Shown here one piece after another: positions 36,156-44,501 of a DNA stretch of 64,000 nt. The translations under genes were made by a program, and so were the position numbers. The notes beneath the pieces are model-generated. The model made no database searches, was not told the origin of the DNA, and worked only from the letters and a program-made list of their open reading frames with translations. The number at the start of each line of letters is the position of its first letter. Within the stretch, counting starts at the first letter, position 1. The DNA is from Curtobacterium sp. 458 (GTDB taxonomy: Bacteria > Actinomycetota > Actinomycetes > Actinomycetales > Microbacteriaceae): the NCBI RefSeq assembly GCF_030406605.1, contig NZ_CP129104.1, forward strand, positions 2,258,799 to 2,322,798. The letters run 5' to 3'.

Positions 36156-37802
36156 ATGCGCAGCCTCGCCGTCCTCGGCGCCGTCGCAGTCCTCACCACC
36201 GTCGGAGTCGCCCCGACCGCCGAGGCGGCGACGCCCTCCGTGCGGACGGCGGCGGCGACGACCCTCTTCGCCGGTGGGCCCTACCGCTCGGCGACCAGCG
36301 AGGCCGCGAAGGCCGCCGACGCCCTCCGCACGACCGACCCGGACGGGGCCGCCGCGGCGAGCACCATCGCGCGGTACCCGGTCGCGATCTGGCTCGGCGA
36401 CTGGACGCGCGGGACGACCCTGACGACCACCATCGACCGCGCGGTCGCCGCGGCCGACCAGGCCGGCACGACCCCCGTCTTCGTGACCTACGCGATCCCG
36501 GACCGCGACTGCGGCGGGTACTCCGCCGGGGGACTCGACGAGGCCTCGTACGGCGACTGGATCGACCAGGTCGCCGGCCGACTGCGAGGACACCGTGCCG
36601 CGGTCGTGGTCGAACCGGACTCGTTGGCGATGCTCAGCAACGCGGCGTGCGACGCGTCCCTCGACGCCCAGCGCTACCGGATCCTCAAGCGCACCGTCGG
36701 GGTGTTCACGGCGGCCGGCGTGCCGTCCTACCTCGACGGCGGCAACTCGAACTGGGTGCCGGTCGCGACGATGGCCGACCGACTGCGGCAGGCCGGCGTG
36801 ACCACCGCTCGCGGGTTCTCCACGAACGTCGCGAACTACTACCCCACGGCGCAGGAGCAGGCGTACGCCGAGAAGCTCTCCGCGGCGACGGACGGCTCGC
36901 ACTACGTCATCGACACCTCGCGCAACGGGCAGGGCTGGCGCGGCACGTGGTGCAACGGGCCCGGAGCCGGACTCGGCACCGCACCCCAGGTGGTCTCCGA
37001 CGGCACCGCCCTCGACGCCCTGCTCTGGGTGAAGACCCCGGGGGCGAGCGACGGCACCTGCAACGGCGGCCCGGCGGCGGGGAAGTGGTACCCGTCCTTC
37101 GCGCGGACACTCGTGGCGAAGGCGCAGCTCGGGGCGCCCGCGGTCCAGCCTGCTCGGGCGTACCGGTCCGACCCGTACGTGGCGCTCGAGCGCGCCGTGC
37201 CGGCCGCCGGGGGCGTCGCCGTGACCGGCTGGGCGTTCGACGGTGACGCGCCCGACACCGCACTCGGCGTCGCCCTGACCCTCGACGGTCGCTCCGTGCG
37301 GACCGTCACGGCCGACGCCCGTCGTGCGGACGTCGCGGCGCAGTGGAGCGTCGGTGACGCGCACGGCTTCACCGGGGTGGTACCGACCACGCCCGGGAAG
37401 CACACCGTGTGCGCGGTCGCCCGCAACACCGGGAGCGGGAAGGACCAGCGATCGGACCCGTGCCGCACGGTCAGCGTCGCGGCGGTGGCGCCGACCGGCC
37501 GGGTCGACGCGCTCTCGTCGCCGAGCCACCGCCGCGTGTCCGTGCGGGGCTGGGCGTTCGACCGGGACGACACGGGCCGCGCGGTCCGGGTCCGGGTCAC
37601 CGCCGACGGCCGGCAGGTCGGGACGTTCACGGCGGAGGGCCGCCGAGCGGACGTCGACCGGGTGCACGGCGTCGGACCGTCGCACGGCGTGTCCGGCACG
37701 GCGGTCGTCGCGTCGGGCAAGCGGAAGGTCTGCGTCGTGGCGGTCGGCATCGGGTCCGGCGGGGACCGGTCGCTCGGCTGCCGGAACCTGACCGTGCGCT
37801 AG
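36156..37802 (+). CDS. Secreted glycoside hydrolase family 6 protein with two C-terminal Ig-like repeats
   Basis: 548 aa. Signal peptide residues 1-24 (ends AEAA). The GH6 domain (about 33-330) shows YAIPDRDCGGY with proton-donor Asp116 or 118 and the conserved Cys119, VVVEPDSLAML (Glu153, Asp155), YLDGGNSNW and GFSTNVANYY, and ends in LWVKTPGASDGTC. Family members are endoglucanases and cellobiohydrolases acting on beta-1,4-glucan. Two modules of about 105 residues follow (from about 335 and 447), each with a GWAFD(G/R)D core; the same module occurs in the secreted protein at 58181-60346. Whether it digests plant cellulose or trims the cell's own glycan is open. Confidence 0.9.
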   Translation: MRSLAVLGAVAVLTTVGVAPTAEAATPSVRTAAATTLFAGGPYRSATSEAAKAADALRTTDPDGAAAASTIARYPVAIWLGDWTRGTTLTTTIDRAVAAADQAGTTPVFVTYAIPDRDCGGYSAGGLDEASYGDWIDQVAGRLRGHRAAVVVEPDSLAMLSNAACDASLDAQRYRILKRTVGVFTAAGVPSYLDGGNSNWVPVATMADRLRQAGVTTARGFSTNVANYYPTAQEQAYAEKLSAATDGSHYVIDTSRNGQGWRGTWCNGPGAGLGTAPQVVSDGTALDALLWVKTPGASDGTCNGGPAAGKWYPSFARTLVAKAQLGAPAVQPARAYRSDPYVALERAVPAAGGVAVTGWAFDGDAPDTALGVALTLDGRSVRTVTADARRADVAAQWSVGDAHGFTGVVPTTPGKHTVCAVARNTGSGKDQRSDPCRTVSVAAVAPTGRVDALSSPSHRRVSVRGWAFDRDDTGRAVRVRVTADGRQVGTFTAEGRRADVDRVHGVGPSHGVSGTAVVASGKRKVCVVAVGIGSGGDRSLGCRNLTVR

Positions 37803-37850
37803 CTGCCGCTGCCGCTGCCGCTGCCGCTGCCGCTGCCGCTGCCGCTGCCG
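37803..37850 (+). repeat. Hexanucleotide tandem repeat (CTGCCG)8
   Basis: Eight perfect CTGCCG units begin at the base after the GH6 stop codon and end 51 bp before the next start. This is the most regular simple repeat in the window. Confidence 0.97.
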
Positions 37851-37901
37851 CTCGCCGCGTGCCCGCGCTCGGCGCCGGCCCGTTTCCGGGATCATGGACG
37901 C

Positions 37902-39005
37902 ATGCCGCGTGATCTCGTCCGTCGTGCCGCCCGCCGACTCCGCCGCGCACTGACCGCCGGTGGGACCACGCCGGCCGCCCCCACGCCGCTGCCCGTCGTC
38001 GGCTACGTCGTCGCGGGTGCGGACGGTGCGCACCCGGCCTCGGCGCACGTGCGCGTGGTCCGGCGTACCGAACACCTCGCGGCATCGGGCACGGCGACGG
38101 TCCGGCAGGTCGACGCCGGTGCGTTCGTGGACGGGGCGGCCGACACGGACGTGGACGTCGTGCTCGTCCAGCGCGACATCCTGCCGCGGGCCTCCGTCGC
38201 ACCGTTCCTCGACGCCGCTCGCGGTCGGGGCGTCCGGGTCGTCGCCGAGGTGGACGACGACTTCTTCACCGACTCCGGGAGGCAGCGGCTCGCCCGCGCC
38301 GAGTACGACCCGGACCGGCTCGCGTCAATCGACGCCCTCGTCCGGGGTGCCGACGTCGTCGTGGTCAGCACGGATGAACTCGCCGAGGTCGTCCGTCCCC
38401 TCGCCCGGGACACCGTGGTCGTCCGGAACGCGCTCGACCCGTCGCTCTGGACGCCGGGGGAGCCGGCGGCGACCGACGACCTCCCCGCCGACGAGCACCG
38501 GGTGCTCTACATGGGCACGCTGACGCACGCGGCCGACCTCGAGCTCCTGCGGGACGTGTTCACCGACCTCGTCGCTTCCGACGGCCTGCCGATCCGCCTC
38601 GAGGTCATCGGCGTCGCGGAGGGCGACGCGGACTGGTACCGACGGGTCGAGGTGCCCGACGGCCACTACCCGGCGTTCGCCCGCTGGTTGGTGGACCACC
38701 GGCAGCGCTGGGACGCCGGCGTCGCACCGCTCCGCGACGAGGTGTTCAACCGCGCGAAGAGCGACCTCAAGGCCATCGAGTACGTCGCGCTCGGGTTGCC
38801 CGCCGTCGTGTCCGACCGACCTTCGTACGCCGAGGCCGCGGCCCACGGCGTGGTGGCCGTCCCCGACGACCCGGCCGCCTGGCGCGCGGCCGTGGTGGCC
38901 GCCGTCGACCGCGGTGCAGCCGACCCCGGGGCTGTCGCGTGGGTCGCGCGCGAGCGGATGATCGGCGCCGACGGCGACGCCTGGCGACGGGCCCTGCTCG
39001 GCTAG
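37902..39005 (+). CDS. Glycosyltransferase (GT4-like)
   Basis: 367 aa. VVAEVDDDFFTDSGRQRL, VVVSTDELAEVVRPLA, VVVRNALDPSLW and VLYMGTLTHAADLELLRDVF follow the GT-B pattern. The acceptor half is short (about 90 residues before VLVQRDILPRA). The C-terminal donor region FNRAKSDLKAIEYVALGLPAVVSD carries the usual Glu. It sits between the GH6 gene and purE, and its stop codon TAG overlaps the purE -10 box. Confidence 0.83.
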   Translation: MPRDLVRRAARRLRRALTAGGTTPAAPTPLPVVGYVVAGADGAHPASAHVRVVRRTEHLAASGTATVRQVDAGAFVDGAADTDVDVVLVQRDILPRASVAPFLDAARGRGVRVVAEVDDDFFTDSGRQRLARAEYDPDRLASIDALVRGADVVVVSTDELAEVVRPLARDTVVVRNALDPSLWTPGEPAATDDLPADEHRVLYMGTLTHAADLELLRDVFTDLVASDGLPIRLEVIGVAEGDADWYRRVEVPDGHYPAFARWLVDHRQRWDAGVAPLRDEVFNRAKSDLKAIEYVALGLPAVVSDRPSYAEAAAHGVVAVPDDPAAWRAAVVAAVDRGAADPGAVAWVARERMIGADGDAWRRALLG

Positions 39006-39008
39006 GCT
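39003..39008 (+). promoter_or_regulatory. Candidate -10 box (TAGGCT) for purE overlapping a stop codon
   Basis: The TAG stop of the upstream glycosyltransferase is the first half of TAGGCT, which ends 6 nt before the purE GTG. No -35 is evident. Confidence 0.5.
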
Positions 39009-39014
39009 CGACCC

Positions 39015-39527
39015 GTGACCGACACCGCAGCCACCGCCCAGCCGCTCGTCTCGATCATCATGGGGTCGGACTCCGACTGGCCGACCATGCGGGCCGCCGC
39101 CGACATGCTCACCGAGCTCGGCATCGCGTTCGAGGCCGACGTCGTCTCGGCCCACCGCACCCCGGACAAGATGACCCGGTTCGCCCGGGGTGCCGCCGCA
39201 CGGGGCATCCGCGTGGTGATCGCGGGTGCCGGTGGCGCTGCGCACCTCCCCGGCATGGTGGCGTCGATGACGACGCTCCCCGTGATCGGTGTCCCGGTGC
39301 AGCTCGCGCGCCTCGACGGGCTCGACTCGCTGCTGTCGATCGTGCAGATGCCGGCGGGCATCCCGGTCGCGACGATGGCGATCAACGGGGCGGCGAACGC
39401 CGGACTCCTCGCGGCACGCATCATCGGCAGCGCCGACCCGGCGGTCGCCACGCGGCTCGCCGAGTACGCGGACGGGCTGGAGCAGCTCGTCGAGGAGAAG
39501 GCCGCGCGGCTCCGCGAATCCCTCTGA
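39015..39527 (+). CDS. purE: 5-(carboxyamino)imidazole ribonucleotide mutase
   Basis: 170 aa from GTG. It converts N5-CAIR, the PurK product, to CAIR. The class I signature is complete: [21 protein letters not shown] and [16 protein letters not shown]. It has its own candidate leaderless promoter, which makes sense because it is cut off from purK by two unrelated genes. Confidence 0.96.
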   Translation: MTDTAATAQPLVSIIMGSDSDWPTMRAAADMLTELGIAFEADVVSAHRTPDKMTRFARGAAARGIRVVIAGAGGAAHLPGMVASMTTLPVIGVPVQLARLDGLDSLLSIVQMPAGIPVATMAINGAANAGLLAARIIGSADPAVATRLAEYADGLEQLVEEKAARLRESL

Positions 39528-39560
39528 GCGGACCCGCAGCGCCTCCGTCGCACGGTGCGC

Positions 39561-39620
39561 GACGCGCGCCCGGGGCACGCGACGCGCGCCCGGGGCACGC
39601 GACGCGCGCCCGGGCCACGC
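39561..39620 (+). repeat. Three tandem copies of a 20-bp GC-only unit
   Basis: Unit GACGCGCGCCCGGGGCACGC at 39561, 39581 and 39601; the third copy has one change (CGGGCC). It fills the gap between the convergent ends of purE and the GT39-type gene. Confidence 0.95.
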
Positions 39621-39627
39621 GATTGGG

Positions 39628-41214
39628 TCAGTCCCGCTCGTAGACCTTGATCACGAACGCGCCGTCCTTCCACTCGTCCGCCGTGTGCCACGTCGAGCCG
39701 ATCTGGTCCTGGAGCACACGCGGCTGGTCGGCCGTCGGCTCACCGACGAACCAGATCCGGTCGACGTCGGACAGGTCGGGCAGCGGGGCGGTGACCGGAC
39801 GACGCTGCGCCCAGAGCTCGCCGATCGACACCGCACTACGCTCGACGGTCAGGTCGCGCATCCCCGCGAACGCCTGCGGGTAGGACGCCTCGACGAACTC
39901 GGTCGTCCGGTTCACGTGCGATGGCAACGGACCGTAGTAGATCGCGTCCCGCGTACCGGCGGGCTCGGCCGCGCGCTCGCGCTGGATGAGCGCGGTCGCG
40001 GTGTCCCAGGTCGATCCGTCCTTCGCCATCGGCTGCCGCTGCGACGACCACTGCGGCGCCGAGAGCACCGCGAGGAGCGCCAGCCACAGGACCGCCGTCC
40101 GGCGCCACGGCAGGAACGTGAGGCCCAGGGTGATCGCGATCGCGACGAGCGGCGTCTCGAAGGTGAAGTAGCGGGCGTTGTAGAGCGGCCGGACGAGCAC
40201 CGACGCGACGTAGATCGCGGCCGGGGGCAGCAGGATGATCGGCAGCGTGAGCTCGACCGCGGGCACCCGGTGTCGGAGTCGGGGGAGCGCCACCGCCGTG
40301 ACCGCCCCGACGGCGATCGCGAGCCAGCCGACGAACGCCATCGACTTCGACCCCATGAAGAACTGCAGGACGAAGACCGGCTTGAGGATGCCGGTGCCCC
40401 AGCCCATCTTGCCCATGAAGTACAGCTGCTTGGCGGCCTCGCCCGACGTCAGGTGCACGAACGGCAGCAGCAGGACGCCGACGAGCGCGGTCGGGACGAG
40501 CCACCACAGCGCTGCTCGCAGGTGCGGACGCCGACCCCCGGGGCCACCCCGCCGGACCACCCAGACCAGCAGCGTGAGTGCGTGCGCGGCGAGGATGAGC
40601 ACCTCGTAGATGAACAGCAGGCCGCAGAGCAGCGCCACCGCGCCGTAGAGGACCCACCAGGCCCAGGCCCGGGGCCGTCGCTCGACGGTCCGCTGCACCG
40701 CGATGACGAAGACCAGGGTGAGGGTGACCGCGACGACCGCCGTGAAGGCGTACGACCGGCCCTCGATCCCCGCGGAGGTCACCCGCGGCAGGAGCAGGAA
40801 GACGATCCCGGCCACGATGCCGGCCCACCGGCCGGCGAGACGCGCGCCGAGCACGACGGTCAGGGCGGCGGCGACGCCGGTCGCGACCGCGCTCGGCAGG
40901 CGGAGCGAGAAGACCGAGTACGGGACGACCTCGAACCAGACGTGGAGCGCGGCGTAGTACAGCCCGTGCACGGCGTCCACGTTGTGGACCATGTGCCACA
41001 GCTCGGGGAGCGACCGACGCGCGGCGCTCATGGTGGCGGCCTCGTCCGCCCACGCCGCCGGGATCCAGGACCCGATGACGGCGACCACGAAGGCCGCGAA
41101 GCCGACCAGGACCGCCGCGGGCCAGACGCGGGGAGGCCGGGCGTCGAGCTCGGACCCGCGGCCGCGTGGTCGTTCCGCTGCCGCGTCGACGACGGTCGGC
41201 GCAGGTGAAGGCAT
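39628..41214 (-). CDS. Glycosyltransferase family 39-like membrane protein
   Basis: 528 aa. About eleven hydrophobic helices. The loop after helix 1, AWADEAATMSAARRSLPELW, followed by NVDAVHGLYYALLHVWF, matches the GT39/PMT-like family whose acidic residue is catalytic. The C-terminal 120 residues are soluble. It probably transfers a sugar from a polyprenyl-phosphate donor on the outer face of the membrane. Acceptor unknown. Confidence 0.82.
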   Translation of the reverse strand: MPSPAPTVVDAAAERPRGRGSELDARPPRVWPAAVLVGFAAFVVAVIGSWIPAAWADEAATMSAARRSLPELWHMVHNVDAVHGLYYAALHVWFEVVPYSVFSLRLPSAVATGVAAALTVVLGARLAGRWAGIVAGIVFLLLPRVTSAGIEGRSYAFTAVVAVTLTLVFVIAVQRTVERRPRAWAWWVLYGAVALLCGLLFIYEVLILAAHALTLLVWVVRRGGPGGRRPHLRAALWWLVPTALVGVLLLPFVHLTSGEAAKQLYFMGKMGWGTGILKPVFVLQFFMGSKSMAFVGWLAIAVGAVTAVALPRLRHRVPAVELTLPIILLPPAAIYVASVLVRPLYNARYFTFETPLVAIAITLGLTFLPWRRTAVLWLALLAVLSAPQWSSQRQPMAKDGSTWDTATALIQRERAAEPAGTRDAIYYGPLPSHVNRTTEFVEASYPQAFAGMRDLTVERSAVSIGELWAQRRPVTAPLPDLSDVDRIWFVGEPTADQPRVLQDQIGSTWHTADEWKDGAFVIKVYERD

Positions 41215-41293
41215 GGCGGTCCCGTTCAGTTCGGTGCAGGGTGACCGGACAACGGTAGCAGTGGCACCGGTCCGGTCGGCCGTGACGCGGTGG

Positions 41294-42436
41294 TCAGAGG
41301 TCGGCGTGCAGCTGCCAGGTCTCCGAGGCGGCGTCGTTCCAGTCGAACATCCGCGCGCGGTCCGGTCCGGCGACCGCCAGCTGCGACGCGAGCAGCGGAT
41401 CGTTCACCACCTGGTAGACGGCCTGCGCGAGCCGCTCCGCGTAGGAGTCGCGCGGGTCGCGGGCGACGGTCACGCCGGCGTCGGACGCGACCTCGCTCAC
41501 GGCGGCGTCGTCGGAGTGGATCACGGGCGTGCCGAAGCTCATCGCCTCGATCACCGGCAGGCCGAAGCCCTCGGCCAGGCTGGGGAACACGAACACCGTC
41601 GCGCGGTCGTACGCCACGGCGAGGTCCGCGTCGTCGACCCGACCGAGGACCTTCACCCGGTCGCGGGCGAGTCCGGCGCGTTCCGCGGTGCCGTACACGT
41701 CGACGTCGCCCCACCCGTCGGGCCCGGCGATCACCAGCGGGACGTCCTGCGGGGCGTCCGGGTGTGCCATCGCGTCGATGAGGTGGGTGAGACCCTTGCG
41801 CGGCTCGAGCGTCCCCACGGCGAGGACGTAGCGCTCGGGGAGACCGAGCCGCTCGGCACGGAGATCGGCGTCGACCGGGGTCCTGAGCCGCCCGCTCGGG
41901 GCACCGCCGATCACCCGCAGCCGGTCGTCGAAGCGGTGGATCTCGTTGAGGGCCGACGCGACGGCGTGGGTCGGCACGACCACGGCGTCGGCGTACTTGT
42001 ACGCGCGCTTGATCATCGCGCGGTGGAAGTGCACACCGCGGGGAGTCAGGGTCTCCGGGTGGGTCCACGGCACGGTGTCGTGCACCGTCACGACGGTCTG
42101 GCGGCCCGGGAACTGCACGCGGTCGTGCTTGACCAGCGGCGCGAGCACGCTCGGGGCGTGCACCATCTCCTTCGCGAGACCGCCGACCATCCCGCCCTGC
42201 CACGCGAGTGAGAGCTCGCGTCGGGGGAGCGCCAGGCGCTGCAGCTCCGAGAGTCCGGGCAGCAGCGTCTCGAGTCGACGGAGCTCGTCGTTCCCGACGG
42301 CGGAGACCACCGCGGCGACGTCACAGCCCTCCGGCGCGTTCGCGACGAGGTGGCGCGTGAGCTCCTCGGTGTAGCGGCCGATCCCACCGGGCACGGGGGC
42401 GACGACCTGGTCGACGACGACGTGGAGAGTGGTCAT
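41294..42436 (-). CDS. Glycosyltransferase family 4 (GT1/GT4)
   Basis: 380 aa. N-terminal QVVAPVPGGIGRYTEELTRHL, VTVHDTVPW and a C-terminal VLAVGTLEPRKGLTHLIDAM, VFPSLAEGFGLPVIEAMSFG with the EX7E-type donor site. It resembles mannosyl- or rhamnosyltransferases that recognise the GGIGRY loop, and it is similar in plan to 52914-54089. A GAGGAG lies about 7 nt before the ATG. It follows the rfbD terminator hairpin, so it is likely transcribed on its own. Confidence 0.9.
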   Translation of the reverse strand: MTTLHVVVDQVVAPVPGGIGRYTEELTRHLVANAPEGCDVAAVVSAVGNDELRRLETLLPGLSELQRLALPRRELSLAWQGGMVGGLAKEMVHAPSVLAPLVKHDRVQFPGRQTVVTVHDTVPWTHPETLTPRGVHFHRAMIKRAYKYADAVVVPTHAVASALNEIHRFDDRLRVIGGAPSGRLRTPVDADLRAERLGLPERYVLAVGTLEPRKGLTHLIDAMAHPDAPQDVPLVIAGPDGWGDVDVYGTAERAGLARDRVKVLGRVDDADLAVAYDRATVFVFPSLAEGFGLPVIEAMSFGTPVIHSDDAAVSEVASDAGVTVARDPRDSYAERLAQAVYQVVNDPLLASQLAVAGPDRARMFDWNDAASETWQLHADL

Positions 42437-42553
42437 GCTGGCGTGCTCCTCGTCGTGGTCGTGGTGCCGTGACCCGGCTGGCTGACCCTACCAGGGGGGA
42501 CGGGGAGGACACCGTGACGGACCGGCACGGGCGCCCGTCCGACGCGACCCGGT

Positions 42554-42602
42554 GACGGCCTGGAGGCTCCGCACCGGTCCGGTGCCGTGCCTCCAGGCCG
42601 TC
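42554..42602 (-). terminator. Hairpin after rfbD (GGAGGC repeat family)
   Basis: 14-bp outer arms GACGGCCTGGAGGC (42554-42567) and GCCTCCAGGCCGTC (42589-42602), and an inner GCACCG/CGGTGC stem. It follows the rfbD stop by 25 bp. One arm is repeated exactly at 4260-4279. Confidence 0.75.
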
Positions 42603-42627
42603 TCCTGGTCGCGTCAGGTGCCGCGGC

Positions 42628-43479
42628 TCAGGCCTGCAGGGCGCCCGCCTGCACGGCGGCGTGCAGCGCCTCACGCCAGTCGCGCATGGGCGCGAGCCCG
42701 GCGCGCGACCAGGCGTCGTGGCCGAGCACGCTGTAGGCGGGCCGCGGCGCCGGCCGGACGAAGGCGGCACTGTCGGTGGGGAGCACCCGCTCGGGGTCGA
42801 GACCCACCTCCGTGTAGATGGCCCGGGTGAAGTCGTACCAGGAGCCCTGGCCGGCGTTCGTGCCGTGGTAGACGCCCGCCGGGGCGTCGCCGTCGACGAG
42901 CTCGACGATCCGCGCGGCGAGGTCGCCGGTCCAGGTGGGCTGCCCGACCTGGTCCGTGACGACGCTCACGGTGTCGTGCGACGCGGCGAGACGGAGCATC
43001 GTGGCCGCGAAGTTCGGCCCGTGCGCGCCGTAGATCCACGCCGTCCGGACCACGTACGAGGTGTCCGGGGCGATGTCGCGGACGAACGCCTCGCCAGCGG
43101 CCTTCGACCGGCCGTACGCGTTGATCGGGTCGGTCGGCGCGTCCTCCGCGTAGGGCGCCGTGCCGTTGCCGTCGAACACGTAGTCCGTCGACACGGTGAG
43201 GAGCTTCGCCCCGTGCCGGACCGTGGCCTCGGCGAGGAGCTTCGGCCCCGTGGCGTTGACGGCGTACGCGTCGTCCTCGTGGGTCTCGGCGTCGTCGACC
43301 TTCGTGTAGGCCGCGGAGTTGATGACGACGTCGTGCCCGGCGACGGCCGCGTCGACCGCGTCGGCGTCGGTGATGTCGAGGTCCGCGCGGCCGAGGGCCG
43401 TGACGTCACGTCCGGCGAGGGCGTGCTGGAGGTCCTGGCCGAGCATGCCGGCCGCCCCCGTGATGAGGTATCGCGTCAT
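42628..43479 (-). CDS. rfbD: dTDP-4-dehydrorhamnose reductase
   Basis: 283 aa from ATG 43479. The last step of dTDP-L-rhamnose synthesis, using NADPH. Rossmann motif LITGAAGMLGQDL, VINSAAYTKVDDAE, STDYVFDG and catalytic YGRSKAAGE. An upstream in-frame start at 43575 would add a non-homologous tail overlapping rfbB. It lies 35 bp after rfbB in the same direction. Confidence 0.95.
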   Translation of the reverse strand: MTRYLITGAAGMLGQDLQHALAGRDVTALGRADLDITDADAVDAAVAGHDVVINSAAYTKVDDAETHEDDAYAVNATGPKLLAEATVRHGAKLLTVSTDYVFDGNGTAPYAEDAPTDPINAYGRSKAAGEAFVRDIAPDTSYVVRTAWIYGAHGPNFAATMLRLAASHDTVSVVTDQVGQPTWTGDLAARIVELVDGDAPAGVYHGTNAGQGSWYDFTRAIYTEVGLDPERVLPTDSAAFVRPAPRPAYSVLGHDAWSRAGLAPMRDWREALHAAVQAGALQA

Positions 43480-43514
43480 GGTGTCGTGGGTCCCGTCGGG
43501 GTCGGTCACGCCGC

Positions 43515-44501
43515 TCAGCTGAGCGCCGCACGCTCCTTGAGGGGCTCCCACCAGGCGCGGTTGTCGCGGTACCACTGCACGACCTCGGCGAGGCCCTGCT
43601 CGAACGGCACCTGCGGCTCGTAGCCGAGCTCCTCGCGGATCTTCGTGATGTCCACCGAGTAGCGGAGGTCGTGTCCGAGCCGGTCGGCGACGCGGTCGAC
43701 GCTCGACCAGTCGTGGCCGGTGGCGTCGAGGAGCAGCTGCGTGAGCTCCTTGTTCGTCAGCTCCGTCCCGCCGCCGATGTTGTAGACCTCGCCGGCGCGG
43801 CCCTTGACGAGCACGAGCGCGATGCCGCGGCAGTGGTCGTCGACGTGCAGCCAGTCCCGGACGTTGTTGCCCTCGCCGTAGAGCGGGACGTGCTTGCCGT
43901 CGATGAGGTTCGTCACGAACAGCGGGATGACCTTCTCGGGGAAGTGGTACGGCCCGTAGTTGTTCGAGCAGCGCGTGATCGACAGGTTCATGCCGTGCGT
44001 GCGGTGGTAGCTGCGGGCGAGCAGGTCGCTGCCGGCCTTCGACGCCGAGTAGGGCGAGTTCGGCTCGAGCGGGCGGTCCTCGGCCCAGGAGCCCTCGCTG
44101 ATGGAGCCGTAGACCTCGTCCGTGGAGACGTGCACGAACCGCTCGGTGCCGTGCCGGAGCGCGGCGTCGAGGAGGCGCTGCGTGCCGACGACGTTGGTCT
44201 CGACGAAGATGCCCGAGTCGCGGACGGACCGGTCGACGTGCGACTCGGCGGCGAAGTGGACGATCGCGTCGACCGTCGGGACGACCTCGTCGAGCTTCGC
44301 GGCGTCGCGGATGTCACCGTGCACGAACGTGTACCGCGGGGAGTCGGCGACGGGTGCCAGGTTGGCTTCGTTGCCCGAGTACGTCAGTGCGTCGTACACC
44401 ACGACCTCGGCGCCCTCGAGGCCCGGGTAGGCGTCCTCGAGCGTTCGGCGGACGAAGTTCGAGCCGATGAAGCCGGCCCCTCCGGTGACGAGGATCTTCA
44501 C
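43515..44501 (-). CDS. rfbB: dTDP-glucose 4,6-dehydratase
   Basis: 328 aa from GTG 44501. It makes dTDP-4-keto-6-deoxyglucose using bound NAD+. VTGGAGFIGSNFVRR, HFAAESHVDRS, VSTDEVYGS and YSASKAGSD are intact, and the SNNYGPYHFPEK and RDWLHVDDHCRGI stretches are typical. The start overlaps the stop of the membrane protein gene upstream by 4 bp, so the dehydratase is translated as part of that operon. Confidence 0.96.
   Translation of the reverse strand: MKILVTGGAGFIGSNFVRRTLEDAYPGLEGAEVVVYDALTYSGNEANLAPVADSPRYTFVHGDIRDAAKLDEVVPTVDAIVHFAAESHVDRSVRDSGIFVETNVVGTQRLLDAALRHGTERFVHVSTDEVYGSISEGSWAEDRPLEPNSPYSASKAGSDLLARSYHRTHGMNLSITRCSNNYGPYHFPEKVIPLFVTNLIDGKHVPLYGEGNNVRDWLHVDDHCRGIALVLVKGRAGEVYNIGGGTELTNKELTQLLLDATGHDWSSVDRVADRLGHDLRYSVDITKIREELGYEPQVPFEQGLAEVVQWYRDNRAWWEPLKERAALS

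Noticed and set aside
36156..37802. GH6 gene as part of a cellulose-degradation cluster
   Set aside because: No other cellulase, beta-glucosidase or carbohydrate-binding module of known cellulose type is nearby; the neighbours are glycan-synthesis and purine genes.
39561..39620. Possible CRISPR or iteron-type origin
   Set aside because: Three head-to-tail 20-bp units without spacers, no AT-rich region and no replication gene nearby.
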